Source: Amyloporia xantha
Taxonomy: Eukaryota > Basidiomycota > Agaricomycetes > Polyporales > Adustoporiaceae
DNA length: 64,000 nucleotides
Direction of reading: 5' to 3'
Assembly (NCBI GenBank): GCA_036971615.1
Contig: JAYKKR010000005.1
Span: 1,178,001-1,242,000, forward strand
Shown piece by piece: positions 31,723 to 44,547 of the stretch. The notes below the pieces were generated by a model. It ran no database searches. It worked only from the letters and a program-made list of their open reading frames with translations, and had not been told where the DNA came from. Every line of letters begins with the position of its first letter. Position 1 is the first letter of the stretch. The translations under genes were made by a program, and so were the position numbers.

Positions 31723-34670
31723 GACTGAGGAGGTCGGCCCAGCAGATCTAATTTATAAACGATCATGGGGTATGGGAAGGATATACATTACCTGCTAAAA
31801 TGGCGTGGGACCGCTGCAAGAATATCATAACGATATCATGATCGAATTCCGGCCAAAGGGGACCAGTGGGTGACCTACTGTCAACTTTGATATGCGCCCA
31901 GATATCCATTAATAATATTATCAAGATACCAGTACTATTCTTCAGGTTGTCGTCAATTGAAACGAGATATGAAAGAATGGGGCTTGAATTATGCTATCTG
32001 CCAGCAGATGAAGGGTATCAGCCGGCCCAACGCTACCTAGATATCTGGTCCTAACCAGGCTGGAAGCCCGGGAACCGTCACGGTTCTCAGGCTCAGATAT
32101 TGGATGGGTCTGGAAGTCGGATTGGATAAAACACGTCATTAGTGGATCGCACCGTCTTTGCTTGCGTATTACCCGTGTACAGTCAAAGGTGACTAGCGAA
32201 GAGCGGTACATGTTCTATGATAGGAGATTAATATTAGTATTGAAGGCTAACATCACCAAACTGCGAGCAGCGTTATAACGCGTTATACTAGTTGGCAACT
32301 TATCTGTACGATACTCCAAATGTAAGGCCATATAATTAGAGAATAAATGATTTATGAGATATACTTGTGCAAACATATCGTCAGAAATTTGAAAACGTTC
32401 ACATATAATCTACCGGTTATAAGCTATTATAACCTGTTAGAATAGAATATAGCACGAATGCCAAATGAACTATTTTGTATGCATGCTAGATGTCTGGCGG
32501 AATTTATGGGTGAAATTTAAAAAGACAAAAATATAATTTTTGACTGGATCCTCTTTGTCGGGAGATAAGCGCCAATATTCACATCACTAAAATGGATATT
32601 CATGACTCTCGGTTCATGGTCTCGTTTTGCTGAGACCGTGCTAGAATGCAAAGCCTGGTCTATTGTGAAATTAAGCCGTGCCCAGCTTCAATCTAGGCAA
32701 TTTTGTGGTTATGCCGGACCGGACGCTCTTGACTATCACATAAATACAGAGGTCATCTTGAGGATACTCACGCGTGGCCGCCTAAGCTCGCGCCCTGCCA
32801 GTGAGTGCTACTATAGGAGTTTCTCTGACAAGACCAGTAAGTGTCCGAGCCCGTCCTCGTCACTATCAACCACAACTGCAATTGAAGTTATGGCACCGGT
32901 ATGTTGGGAGTAGTTCAGGTATTAACCTTTGGGTTGACTGCTAATGAACTTCATCAACGCTCACGACTACTGTAGTACTGTAACAGAATAACATGGTGGG
33001 GACCTCCACATCTATTGCGAGTTGACTAACACACACGCTGACCACAGTTTTGATAGATCGCGGCTTCAATCTGACTTGCAGTTGCTGAAGCACTGGTCTG
33101 CTCTCTCGTTTCAAATGATAGCATCGATTGATATACTTGACTTCTGTCTAGACATTGGAATAATTCAGTATCCAACGGCGCGGCCAGATGACGGATGATA
33201 TACTGGATAATGATCGACTACTGCCGTTGTCTACCTATGGTCTATGGTCAGCAACGGAGACAGGCGACGAACGTTAATGTAGAATAATGAGATTATTGGT
33301 AGTATTCTTGTAGATAATTGAATATATGTACCGCGCTAGGATTTAACATATAAAAATGTTAATCTCTGGTCCCTGAGATTGCAAATTGCGCACAAACGAT
33401 ACGGAATTGCAGCGCACCGGTTCATCTGGATCATCCGTCGCTCGCTTATGATTGGGTCCAGAATAAATCCAGAACAGATCTATATTTAGAGTGACCATAT
33501 TTTTTCGACATCTCATAACAGCATATAACAAGCAGAAGAATTTCACCTTTTGGACCTGTTGGCAATCGCTCTCAGCCATATAATTCAATATATGGGTGGT
33601 TATAATTTTCGTACATGTTCTATTGATTTTGCCTTATATCTCGACATCATATAGCTATATGAAGAATCTCGAGGTTTGGTGATGAAGTTCGCTTGGGCGC
33701 GTCGATCCTGGCTTACGTAATTCACCTCTTGCGGCGCCCTGAGGCGAGTGACCACTTCTTACCACTTGTTCCTCTGCCTATCGTCCGCTTTTACTCCTTA
33801 TGATCGTTGACGTGCTTTCCTGTACGCGGTGGTAGTTTGAGGGAAGATATGAATGTGCGAGACTGCGTGCGACGAGCATCGACTCGATGCATGTCTGACC
33901 TGATTGGCGCACATCGAATCTCTTCATGGAATAAACTTCTGTATGCATGCGCAATGTCACTCGGCCATGCCCCTCTAAGGTGAGTTGATCATGTTGGTAT
34001 GGAATGCACCGTGTCCTAGCGTGACACTCGACTGTTGAAGGGCTCGGTATTGGGTTATGCAGCGTAGTGCGAATGCGGTGTACCTACGCGCATGCCAGAG
34101 TATGATATGAGCATACTTAGTATTACGCCCTTGTCCGGGTGTATGAATGATGCACCCTTTGTAAGGTTTGTTTTGTGTGCTCCTAGGATTTGGCCTAAGG
34201 GCCTCAGGAGACCTGGGTCAGCTATCAACGAAGTGACTGATGCATCAAACCTATACATCGTCCTATCTGGATCGAAAGTCCCGTTCCACAAGTCGAGGGT
34301 CGTCGATGCGAATCTTGGACATGTATGCGATGATATCCGTAAGTATCTTCCAATAGGTCAATTCGTTCCAGCCCTTCGTGCAATTGAAATCGCCTTTATT
34401 ACAGACTAATTTATGCGACAATTGTCGCGTGACCGAGCTGAACTGGATAGCTCGTCCAGGGTCTATGAGCGGCATCCTAGACTTCCTCAGGCTCTATGCC
34501 CTCCTAAACCCGCTGGTGATTAAAGCGGATAATTCTGAACAATGCCGACACGGCTATTTCCATGTCACGCGTAGTGTCTGCCACATCTCCGCCAAGCGCG
34601 TGCAGTGCCGCCGCTCACGTCTTGTTCCCGACAACGTCTTTCTTTTGTGTCTTAACTCAAAATCCATGTT
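31723..34670. other. Gene-poor AT-rich region, 2.9 kb
   Basis: The longest stretch without a supportable gene. Short open frames on both strands (for example 31942-32211 -, 32602-32913 +, 34055-34475 -) show no domain or family resemblance. A 14-bp palindrome TATAACGCGTTATA lies at 32274-32287. The last few hundred bases must contain the EPL1 promoter. It may be decayed transposon or gene debris. Confidence 0.5.
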
Positions 34671-37450
34671 ATGGCAAGAAATCATACCGCTAACCCGTCA
34701 CTGGCTCAAAGTCGAAATCGCGTCACAAACAAGACGCGTCTCAAGGTCTATACGGAGGGCAGCAATGGCAACCCAATACTGTTTCGCCAGAATGAAGACA
34801 ACGTTGGGATGGTCTCTGTGGCTGGCGTCGATAGAGAGGATGCGAATGTGAGTTCCATTCCACCCATCTCCATCTTGTCCACCTTGGGCATCCCTAGGAC
34901 AATAGTTTCTTACACGCTGTGAGAACTCGTTTCGTGGCCACGCTGACTAAGCACTACGTGCGTTCCAGGAACATCACCTGCAAGTCGCTTTGTCGGCAAC
35001 GACCAGTTTCAATTCGATGAGCCAGACGTCAGAGGAGGGTATCAGTTCTCCGTGCATTCCAACACCCGACAGTGCCGGTGCGGTGGATAACTACGAGGAG
35101 CTATATCCGCGCGATCGTCCGTGGCAGCATCCTACAACGTACCTAAAGTTCTCCGATACGGTCGAGGAATCTGTGTCTTTCCCTCTGTTCAATGGATTCA
35201 TTTACTATATGGATGATCGCGACAAGGAATGGCTCGAGAAGCATAATACGGACGCTCAATCTCAATGGCTCCAACGAGCTTCGACTGATCAAGACAAGGA
35301 ATCCCAGGCAAGCTCTCCCAGCTCTCCTATCGTAATATCAGACGATGAATATGAACTCGTCATGGCCATCTTTGAGAAAATTACAGTCGAAACTCCTGAG
35401 CATATATGTCATGTTAGTGCGTTTTGCTTGTTGTGGCCAGTGTTGCTCAAATGTTAGCGAGCATAGGGCCTCGAATGGGGCAAGTTTCCTTCGTGTACCG
35501 GGTTGTTTCCTTCGATGTCTGACATACCAGAATGGGTATGCCGACTGCCTGACGATCACCTCTTGCGTGTAGCTCAAGCGATCTATCCTCACTGGGTGGA
35601 ACGGCGCTTGGACCGTCGCGGATGCCCTATTATGCCTTCCGTCAACGTATGTTGTGTTAGCTTGCTTTTGATGCTTCTGTGTGAATGGCATTTATTCTTT
35701 GTGGTTCAGCTAGACGAGGACGATGTCGGGAACGAGGCGTACGTTTGTTTCAGGCGACGCCCAAGCAAGGCTGTTCGCAGGATTCGAATCCCACAGGTCA
35801 CGTATAGAGACAAGCTACAGACCTTGCAAACGGAACTTGGCTATTCCCTGAGGCTGGCCGAGGAAGTGCGCCAGCGAGAAATTTACAAACGTAATGTGGC
35901 TGCCGAGGAAAACCGTGTCCTGATAGCAAGGCTCAATGTTATCAATGCAAAAAGGACTAATCTGAGTTTAGCGCATGAGAATGATGACGAATTGTTGTTT
36001 AATATAGATCCAGAGCTGCCGAATACACTGGAGAAACCCCCAAACGGTCCTGAGCCTGCGCGGAGAGAAGATATGAGGTGTGTGGAGATGATATTGCTGC
36101 TCTTGATGAAGTTGAATAGTCGTCGTTTAGTCACAGACATCCTACGCCGCAAATTCAAGACAGGAAGGAGGCGGATACATCAAATGCAGGTACGCTACGA
36201 CTGCGCATACCGCCGAGGAAGCAGGTCCACGATGCCTTGTCGAACAAAAGGAAGAACGAATATTGGGAAGACGCCACCGAGGTATGTTTGCAGTCCATTC
36301 TTTGTGATCGATGCTGACGTGTGGGCCTTGCAGGATGCGTACCAGCCCTCTCCGATTCCTTATCCTACACAGTTCTTCAAGGCCATCGGGAGCATGCCAG
36401 ATGCTTCCACGTCCACGGCTTCTACGGGACATCCAGATGAGGAACCTGTCCGCAGTCCCTATGCAGCCCGTTTACGTTACGGCCGCGGGGGTCGCTTGTA
36501 TCTCGATCGGCGCATGCTCCTGCCGGAGCCAAGACGTGCTGAATTCAACGGAGAGGCGGGAGACGTGGAAGAAGAGGAGCGCATTCGGGGATTGCATGAG
36601 CGATGGAGGTTTGACAGAGACGACGAATTTGTGGATCCTGATGAAAGGGATAGGGTGCTTGTAAATGACCTGGACCCCAGGTATGTTCACCACTCCTTGC
36701 TGCCGGACTCCAAACTGACAATTAGAAAGGTATCTTGCGCAACGAATGAGACACCTTAGTCTTCAAAATCTCCAAAGCCTGCGCCCCGATCAGAGTATCA
36801 CCGTCACCTTACCCAACGGCCGACGAGAAAAGCAAATCCCGTATACACTACCTTCGCAATTCGAAAATGGCTCATCCCATTCACCGGAAATATCCTCGTC
36901 GTCTGTATCTCCGGAGTGGGATATTCTAGGGCAAGGGAAATCAAACGACAACATGTACCCTCCAATCTTATATGCAGCACCAATTCCTCAGGACGCCCCG
37001 CACGCGCAATTCGAGCCTTGGCCTCGATCAAATCCGGGCACATTCCCTTCCCACCCCTTCACGTTTCGCTATCCTGCAATCCCACCTCGTGAAGCCGTAT
37101 CCACTGCTGGCAGCCCACACACGCAGAACAGTAGCTGGACAACCTTGCGTTCGATTGAGTATCCGAGGCCATCGACGACAGTTCCGGCGATGGGTCGTCT
37201 ACGTCAACCTCCACCTGCACTGTACCGTCCAGCATATCAGTGGGCTCCAAGCCAACCTTCTGAACAATTCTGTGAACCTGCGTCGGCGCCCGGGCCTTCT
37301 ACCGTCCTTCAGCCTGCCACTTTCTCTCCGACATCGTCCCCTGAGTCAGACCCATCTTCGACTAAATCGCCCCGTTCTCTGGTTATGCCCTCTTCACCCA
37401 CAAGGCAGTCGAGGGGGACCGCAGGAGGCCCTGGGGCTGGGCATCACTGA
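34671..37450 (+). CDS. EPL1: Enhancer of polycomb-like protein 1 (NuA4 subunit)
   Basis: Scaffold of the NuA4/piccolo histone acetyltransferase; its EPcA region activates Esa1 on nucleosomes. Seven exons (34671-34847, 34969-35412, 35467-35646, 35710-36077, 36131-36281, 36334-36680, 36730-37450) encode 795 residues. The N-terminal EPcA segment is typical: MARNHTANPSLAQSRNRVTN, then VDREDANEHHLQVALSATTS, IPTPDSAGAVDNYEELYPRD, PLFNGFIYYMDDRDKEWLEK and SDDEYELVMAIFEKITVETP. The middle shows YPHWVERRLDRRGCPIMP and EAYVCFRRRPSKAVR, followed by a basic helical stretch. The C-terminal ~240 residues are Pro/Ser-rich and disordered. The first exon starts exactly at the family start. The acceptor at 36130 was chosen because it restores the frame into IPPRKQVHDALSNKRKNEYW. 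Confidence 0.92.
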
Positions 37451-38494
37451 CGCAGATATTCTGTGCCGTGCGATCTGCATAACTGCATAATCTTGAGTAT
37501 AAGCAACCGACACGCATATACATCACTCACCCTGTGGACTTGCTGATATACGAATATTTGGACTAGGTATGTGGGGCAGTTCAGTAGATAGTCGGATTTC
37601 CACGTAGCGTATAGCATGTTCAGTAAGATATAGGGACCCTGTAAGTATGTAAATATCATGAATGAAAATGACTAGGCCATGTATGCTTTTCCGCGCTGGC
37701 TTTGATGCAGAGTGTACGAATACTGTTCCAATATGCATTCAAAGAGGCATTTTACAATGACACCGGGCCCCCTGACCTCTACAACTCTAGACTTAACTGC
37801 ACCGCTACGGCACGATAGAACATGTGGCGTTCGCGCACAGCCTTTGGCGTTAAATGCTATACGAGTTTGACGGCGCTCACCATCGGCATCCCGATCGAAG
37901 ATGTACCTGAAATACCGACAGAGAATGAGAATGGCGTGTCCGTTCATGTGCAGTCCCACAGTCTATTTTCAGTCCACCAATGTGTGACGACACCCCTCTA
38001 TGAGCCCCTAGAGCTACCTCTTCCAGCATTTGTATGTCTGGAGCGGTTCGAGTGCTTGATCATAATTTGAGTGCTCTTATGACATATGCATGGCAGGAGA
38101 CGTTTGCCTGACTCCGCACAGGACCCGGACCATGGAATGAAGTAGGGACCGACGCCGGTCCAGTCATAGAGACACGGCAGTGTTATTTCGATGCCATTCT
38201 ATTGTGACTAGCATGACAACTGAAGCTGGGAGAACAAAAGTGACTGGATGAGAACAAGACGCGAGGGATCTGGAATCTGGATGCAGAGGTCCAAAGGACA
38301 AGGCGCAGCTCGCGTGAGGTGCACGTGCCATGACGCGCCGCGCCCCCGACTGCCGCCTGCGGGCCAGTGCAAGTGACCACTCTCTAACTGCCTCTCCCTC
38401 CGCCTCTCCATAAATACTCCACCACCTCCGAACGAGCCTACTTTCTCTCCTCCTGCCCGTATTCTCATTTAACAACACCGTATTCTCAGTTAAC
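37451..38494. other. Intergenic region with PP2C promoter
   Basis: 3' flank of EPL1 and promoter of the phosphatase gene. An ATAAATA TATA-like motif lies at 38410-38416, about 80 bp before the start, followed by a CT-rich leader. Minus-strand frames at 37444-37959 and 38164-38541 are unsupported. Confidence 0.45.
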
Positions 38495-39925
38495 ATGTCC
38501 CCAATCGCGACCAACGAGTCCGGTGCGTCTGTTCTATGCATAGCTCACCCCACGTGCCGCCACTGACTTCCATCCAACGTTATCCGTCTCGGTCTCACAG
38601 CAAACCAAGAGCCATCGCAGAAGTCAGTCTCTTTTCTCTCCTGTTGATATCCCCTTGTCTGACATCGTGTTTACTGCGTGTTGCCTTCGCTCCCAGCGGC
38701 ACATCCAACGACATGCCTTTACCCCCTCATCTCTCCTTCAAATGTGCCGTGACAGACTCGAAGGGGCCCCGGCGGTTCATGGAGGACGCACACTCTATTG
38801 TTGTGCCTTTTGGAGGAATACGTGGTCAGGGCTTCTTCGCTATCTTTGACGGCCACGCAGGAAAGCAGGCCGCGGAGTGGTGCGGGCAGCACTTCGCGAC
38901 TGTGAGCCATCCGTTTCCTGTGGACTGATCCTTGCACACAATATCCAGCTGATACTGCTCCTGATGCGCCCCGTAGTGTCTTCTAAAAGCTCTGCGCCAC
39001 GATAGCAATGCCACTATCCCTGACGTTCTCAATCAGACCTTCCACGATGTCGACGGGCACCTGTCCAAGCTCTCCGAGCAGTCTGACGGCAAGATGCACT
39101 CTGGATGCACCGCCGTGACTGCATTCCTTCGCCTCGAGGACACTGATGGAAAGCAGTCCTTCGTCCCTCCCGACTTCGACCCCGTTGGTGTCGCACTTGC
39201 CGACGCGCCGTCACCCGACGGGAGCGGTTCTGAAAGCGAAGCTTCAACTGGTGAAGCAAATGGGGAGAAGCCGAAGAAAAGTGGCGCAGGCCGGATTAAG
39301 CACGCATTGAAGGCGCTGGGCGAGCGCCGCTCGCAGTCACCGCCCGAGTCGCAGCTGCGCGTAGAGCGGGAGAATGTGTGGACGCCCTCCGCAGGAACAG
39401 CTGTGCAGCGTGTACTCTACTGCGCGAATGCCGGCGACGCGCGAGGTGTCCTGTGCCGAGCAGGGCGGGCGGTAAGGCTGACGTACGATCATAAGGGCTC
39501 AGACAAGCAGGAGGCTCAGCGAGTCATGGATGCGGGCGGCTTCGTGATGAGTGGGCGAGTGAATGGTGTCCTGGCGGTAACGAGGAGCCTGGGCGATTCG
39601 TCGATGAAGGAATATGTTGTGGGTGCGCCGTACACGACGGAGACGGTGCTGAGCGAGGAGGATGAGTTCTTGATCTTGGCGTGCGATGGTGTAAGTACCC
39701 GTATATCCATGAACGCGTACGATGCTGACTACTATTTTCTGCACACAGCTGTGGGATGTAGTTGAAGATCAGAAAGCAGTGGAACTCGTCCGCGCGATTG
39801 CCGATCCCAGGAAAGCAGCGGAGGAGCTGCTGGACCATGCATACAAGAACTACTCGACCGACAACGTAACGGTCCTCGTCGTCCGATTCAGAAATCCACC
39901 TGAATCCGCAACCCATGCTACGTGA
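38495..39925 (+). CDS. PP2C-type protein phosphatase (PTC1-like)
   Basis: Mn/Mg-dependent Ser/Thr phosphatase. Exons 38495-38522, 38601-38622, 38697-38901, 38977-39690 and 39749-39925 encode 381 residues. PP2C motifs appear in order: GPRRFMEDAHSI (residues 40-51), FFAIFDGHAGKQAAEW with metal-binding Asp68, MHSGCTAVTAFLRL, RVLYCANAGDARGVLCRAG, LTYDHKGSDKQEAQRV, NGVLAVTRSLGDSSMKEYV, EDEFLILACDGLWDVVEDQ and YSTDNVTVLVVRF. An insertion of ~80 mostly acidic and Ser-rich residues lies between CTAVTAFL and the RVLYCANAGD strand. All metal ligands appear intact. Small size and lack of membrane segments fit Ptc1-like enzymes that dampen MAP-kinase signalling in yeast; this role is inferred. Confidence 0.92.
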
Positions 39926-40355
39926 TATAGACTAAACCTTGTGACAGTTGACGTCGGTATGTCCCCGTGGATCTGCTTTCGATTGGGCTGACTCGGTTCT
40001 CAGTGCATTTCACCATCTTCCTGGGTGTACCTAATCCAATCTTGCTCTCCATGATACAGCGTTCTATTTGTATACCACTACTGTCTCCGATCCCTCTTAC
40101 TCCCTCGTTTACGGGCCTGTCACCTTTCTCTTTTCGAGTCCTACAAGTTTGTGACGATCACTGGGTTTACTGGTTCCCACATGCAAACATTAAATGTCTC
40201 CATTGTACATACGTCCAAGAACACGTTGTAGCTGCATAATTGTACCGTAGTGTGGATAAAATACTACTCTAGGCTGGGTCAGTATATTGAACGCAGGACT
40301 GATGCTGCCCGACATCCTTATGGTACGAGCGCTGAATCGCGTCTTCAGTAAGGGA
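39926..40355. other. Convergent intergenic region
   Basis: Short gap between convergent 3' ends of the phosphatase and metallo-hydrolase genes. Only terminator-type sequence expected; no coding signal. Confidence 0.45.
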
Positions 40356-41650
40356 TTACAGATCCACCTCGGAAGTGATGGGTATCTTGAAAAATATCCT
40401 GCCCTTCTCGTCCTTCGGCGGCAGCTTCCCTGCACAAATATTCACTTGGAGCGACGGATGCAGTAGCCTAGGTGCTCCAAGCACCGCGTCGCGTTGTTTA
40501 CGCCACTGAATGAACGTCTGCGCGTCAGCACCAATCTTCAGGTGCTTGTTCCGCTCCCGCTGCTCCTCGACTGTCGACCAGCACGTTTGGTCACGGTCCT
40601 GCGGATAGTCATGCCCAACGAAGAGCCGACAATCGGCCGGGAGCGAGAGAAGTCGTTGCATTGACTAGAGAGAACGGAATGCCATTCGTATTGAGATAGA
40701 ACGAGAAGGACGAGAAGGCTCACTGCGTAGAGATCCTCGGCATTGCCTCCTGGAAAGTCGGCTCTTGCCGAGCCAACGTCAGGCTCAATGTTCAAGTCAG
40801 CCCTCGTAGTATTAGCAGAGAAATGAAAAGGACCTACGTTGAAGATAGAATCTCCGGTGAATACCGCCTTGCCGATCATGTAGCCCACATGATCCGGTGT
40901 ATGCCCGGGGAGGTGCATCACCTTGCACGAGAGGTCACCCAGCTTGAACTCTTCGTCGTCTTTTAGGAAGCAGTCGAATGTGTTCTCGAACACAGCAGGA
41001 TCGTCGAGCCCGTATATGGGCGCGAAGGTCTTCTGCACCTGGGTGATCCTCTGGCCGATACATACAGGGACGTCCTGACCAAGGTGTTGCTTGAAGTACT
41101 GCGCGGCGGTCAAGTGGTCTGCATGCGCATGGGTCTCGCTGTTTCATCAAAGAAAATACTGAGTTCTGCTTTCTACCAAGACACGAGAGAGAACATACAG
41201 GACTCTGCGGACATGGAGCCCATTGTGATGAATGAAAGACAACAGGCCATCCGCTGTTTGTGTCGTGATCGCCCCGGCATTGGCGTCATAATCTAACACA
41301 GGATCGATCACTACGGCGTCGGATGTGTGGGGATCGACCACAATGTATTGCCAAGTTGATGTCGCTTTCTCAAAGAAAGTAAAAACGGTAGGCGTCGCTG
41401 GGTCCGGGCTTATATGTCGCTTCCAGGGCTCCGCCGGTCGCACCTTCGGAGCGCCCGTTGGCCGATGTTGCTCACCAGCGGCATCCAATGCCTCTCTGAA
41501 TGTGGAGGAGCTGCGCCGAGAATTGGTGATGAGAGGACGGTTACTGCTGAGATATGGTGCGACAGGTCTGCTGTGCAGCTGGCGACCTGAGCCAGCTCGG
41601 AGGACGATGGGAAGAAGTTTCACAGCGGGTTTCGGTGTAATGGAGAACAT
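40356..41650 (-). CDS. Metallo-beta-lactamase-fold hydrolase, ETHE1/glyoxalase II-like
   Basis: Exons 41650-41199, 41138-40838, 40783-40724 and 40664-40356 encode 373 residues. The first ~60 residues are rich in Arg/Ser/Pro (MFSITPKPAVKLLPIVLRAG) and resemble a mitochondrial presequence. The fold follows: YIVVDPHTSDAVVIDPVLDY, metal-binding ETHAHADHLTAAQYFK (His154, His156, Asp158, His159), VMHLPGHTPDHVGYMIG, AVFTGDSIF, PDVGSARADFPGGNAEDLYA and CRLFVGHDYP. DVGSARADF and the overall order fit persulfide dioxygenase-type (ETHE1) and related mitochondrial sulfur-metabolism proteins better than classical glyoxalase II. An extended C-terminus (GADAQTFIQWRKQRDAVLGA) is longer than ETHE1. Substrate is inferred. 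The third intron (40837-40784, 54 nt) is a multiple of three without stops and ends in GAG, so it might be retained. Confidence 0.85.
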
Positions 41651-42240
41651 TCTCGCTCAGTTAGAATCTTCCAGCATACGTTGTAGTGAAGCAAAGGAGA
41701 TTGATCATGACGACAGACCCACGCGCGGACAGCGCAGCTTTTATGCGAGAGTCAAGATTTCGGAGTGACCTGGAACGCCCGACGTCAATTCCGAATTCGT
41801 AGCCCGAATCGAGCACTGTGAGTTCCCAAGGCCCAAGGAACGAGCTCTAAAAGATCAAGTAAAGTTGTGAGTGCAGCTTATGGTTGAGGGAAACTTGAGG
41901 GAAACAGAGGTCGAACTAGAAGGTCGATTGCATTGGACCGTCCCCACGGCCGATCGTCAATTGCCACCAGTGGCAGTTCACGATGACACCATCGACGACA
42001 TGGAATCTTGTGCTCTCACTCAGCTTCACGCCTCCAGGCTTAGAAACTTCGAGTCAAAAACCAAAATTGGGATTCAAGACTGCTGTGACAGTGCTGTCAG
42101 ATTCCGACAGCGGTCCAGACGCCACCAGATAAGTTCTCGTAATATGACTTCATTTCCTCATGCCATCAAGTCTATCGAACGAGCCTGAAAAAGTCGACTA
42201 CATGAAGATGATGTACAGGAGAAATATGCAGCCCAGGCCC
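41651..42240. other. Intergenic region
   Basis: Promoter of the metallo-hydrolase gene (-) and 3' flank of the first mannanase. A 105-codon plus frame (41871-42188) is unsupported. Confidence 0.4.
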
Positions 42241-44152
42241 TTAAGCTGCGTTCCTTGCTTTCAGCGTTGCAGCAGAGCTAGCCTCAAGCGGATAAACGGT
42301 CTCATTGGGATAGACCTAGATAGTATCCATTAGTCTTGAATTTTGCGGCGACGAGCAGTGCACACGGACCGTAAATCCGTCATTCGGAGTGGGGCCGCTG
42401 GGGAGATACGAACCAGCTTGCCTGGACATCGGGCGGTAAGACCACAGTAGTGAGTCATTCCTCAGATAGAAACTCACCAGATCAGATCCCCCGTCAAACC
42501 GGACGTGTTGATCGCGGAATACCAGGCGATGTACGTTTCAGTCTTGTTGGTCATTACACCGAATTCCTCAACAAGCACAGGCTTATTCTGCGCTTTCTGT
42601 GACGCGGCGTGGGCCTCAATCCATTGAACGCCCCATTCTATTGGGTCAGTGGTCTCACCCCAGGTAATCTGCCAGGATTCAGCATCAAGATGACGGGATA
42701 CTAGCTAGAGGAAGTGCATGGAACGAACAGGGTATAGCTGGAAAGACGGTTCAGCACGTGCATAACAATTCGCTCTAGGTAAGAATACACACATGAGCAG
42801 TGCCGAAGTCGATGGTGGGAATCGCGAGGTTAGCCGTGAAGTTGATGCCCTCTCCACCTCTATAGGTGAAAGACGTTAATGCGGTTCTCCAGTAATCCAT
42901 GGTGCAAAATCGTTTACGCACTGATACGGCCAGTCTGTGGCGGTAGGAATAGCATAGAAGCCCTCATCGCCAAGTCCAACCAGATGATTCGAGTCAATCG
43001 AATGAATATAGGCAGACATCTCTGCGACCCAGTCCGTGATCGTCGTCGTCGTGCAGTTACCAGAGGAGAGTCTGTTCGCCTTCTTAGTGTAAGACTTAGA
43101 GGTCAAGCCCGAGAGCAACGTACCCAGTAGAGCCGGTACATCTCGGCTCATTTGCGAGCTCCCAAGCCAAAATACCCGGCTCATCCACATAACGACCTAC
43201 GAATGCGCTTACATATCTCTTGTATGCTGCCTAAAATGGCCTCAACAAGCAATATTGCGTAAAAGTGAAATATACTACTTACGATAATGACGGGGTTTGT
43301 ATAGAAATAATCGTGGTAATCTGTGCCGGTAAGTTGACTGACATACACATCCATGCCACCATAATTGTCCCAGTTATTAGTCCTGCATGCAATCGTTGAA
43401 CATCAATTAGGATCGCACACAGGTACAACCCGCTCACAGCGTAACAATGAGCCGAAGACCGTTCGCCTTGGCATTTGCGACGACATTGTCTATGGAATCG
43501 TCAATAACGGATGTTGTGCATTACGTTTGAATAGCCTGACCGAAATTCTCAAGACCAGTCGGCCCATAGTTGATCGTCGCTGTACCATTGGTCCAAAGCT
43601 GGTAATAATCGCCGCTGGGTGTGGTTACATCATTGAAACCCCTGGCAGAGAGCGAAGAGTGAGGAGTGAGGACCATACGTCGAAATTATCAGAATTACCA
43701 CGTTCTGACAGCTGTTGCTCCGACTGCTGCAATATCATAGAAAGATTGATACATCTCGCTTGTATTGAGGCCAGTAAGGCCAACCCAGTATGAATTGGCA
43801 CTTCACCAACAATCAGCATTTGGCATCATGCGTGAAGATAAAGCGGAAACTCACCCAACCACAGTAAAGACCTCGCCGTCAAGCAAGAAGTTCTGACCTG
43901 AAGTCGTCACGAAACCGGTCACTGCTGACGTGGACGCTACGGAAGATAGTACTTGTCGTCATTCCGAGTTGAGTGAACACGCCGACAAGCCTGCTCACAT
44001 GTGTCTCTGGCATCGTGCTTATAGTATCCCAGTCAATGTATGAACAATGCATCGAACTATGCGTTACAACATACCAGCCTTTCACTGATGGATACTGCAT
44101 TTGATAGAGGAATGATCCCCAAGACCAGCGGTATTAATTTTGTGAGCAGCAT
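42241..44152 (-). CDS. Secreted GH5 endo-beta-1,4-mannanase, tandem copy A
   Basis: Hydrolyses beta-mannan or galactoglucomannan outside the cell. The start at 44152 gives [20 protein letters not shown], a typical signal peptide. The gene is cut by about a dozen short introns, and the coding frames end in a TAA at 42243-42241 after LKARNAA. Diagnostic segments: [55 protein letters not shown] (acid/base Glu in the NEP motif), [20 protein letters not shown], and [17 protein letters not shown] (nucleophile Glu). These match fungal GH5 subfamily 7 mannanases. No carbohydrate-binding module was noticed. It lies in direct tandem with copy B, whose intron pattern, promoter and ends are the same. I did not fix every exon border, so the exact protein length (probably 420-450 residues) is an estimate. 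Confidence 0.87.
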
Positions 44153-44214
44153 CTGGACGCAGCGCTGCAACGATGCACTCGAAGACGCGGATCACATCTC
44201 ATACGTCGGCGAGG

Positions 44215-44221
44215 TTATATA
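44215..44221 (-). promoter_or_regulatory. TATA box of mannanase copy A
   Basis: TATATAA on the minus strand, ~65 bp before the copy A start codon. Copy B has TATAAG at the same distance. Confidence 0.55.
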
Positions 44222-44547
44222 CCAGTCTCCATGACGCCATTAGAATTAAGACATAGACGGCGGTGGATCCTCGCAATACACGTCAACATCCGAAATTTGC
44301 CCTAACAATGGTGTGGTACCTGACCGCGTGAAAACCGGGTCACGAAGCACGGTAAGCGATGGTCGCAGTAGAAGGGAAAGTCCAGAAATAATCAAGAAGA
44401 CGCAAGACAGGTGGAAAGTATCAGTGATCTGTGCCGAACGGAGAAATCGCGGTGTACGCCAAGAATACTGGCACACGTGATGCTCTTCAAGTAAATAAGT
44501 CCGAGGGACATCAAAATCCATAAGGATGCAGTCTGATCTGCACTCTG

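Noticed and set aside
31942..32211. Possible fourth copy of the small protein family (TRYLGSVGPADT segment)
   Set aside because: Only a few residues match and the order of motifs is not kept; could be chance.
35770..35800. tRNA B-box-like GATTCGAATCCCAC
   Set aside because: Lies in an EPL1 exon and no cloverleaf or A box fits around it.
37672..37959. Minus-strand frame with RRQTRIAFNAKG faintly recalling the small protein family
   Set aside because: Similarity limited to RIAF and scattered valines; not supportable.
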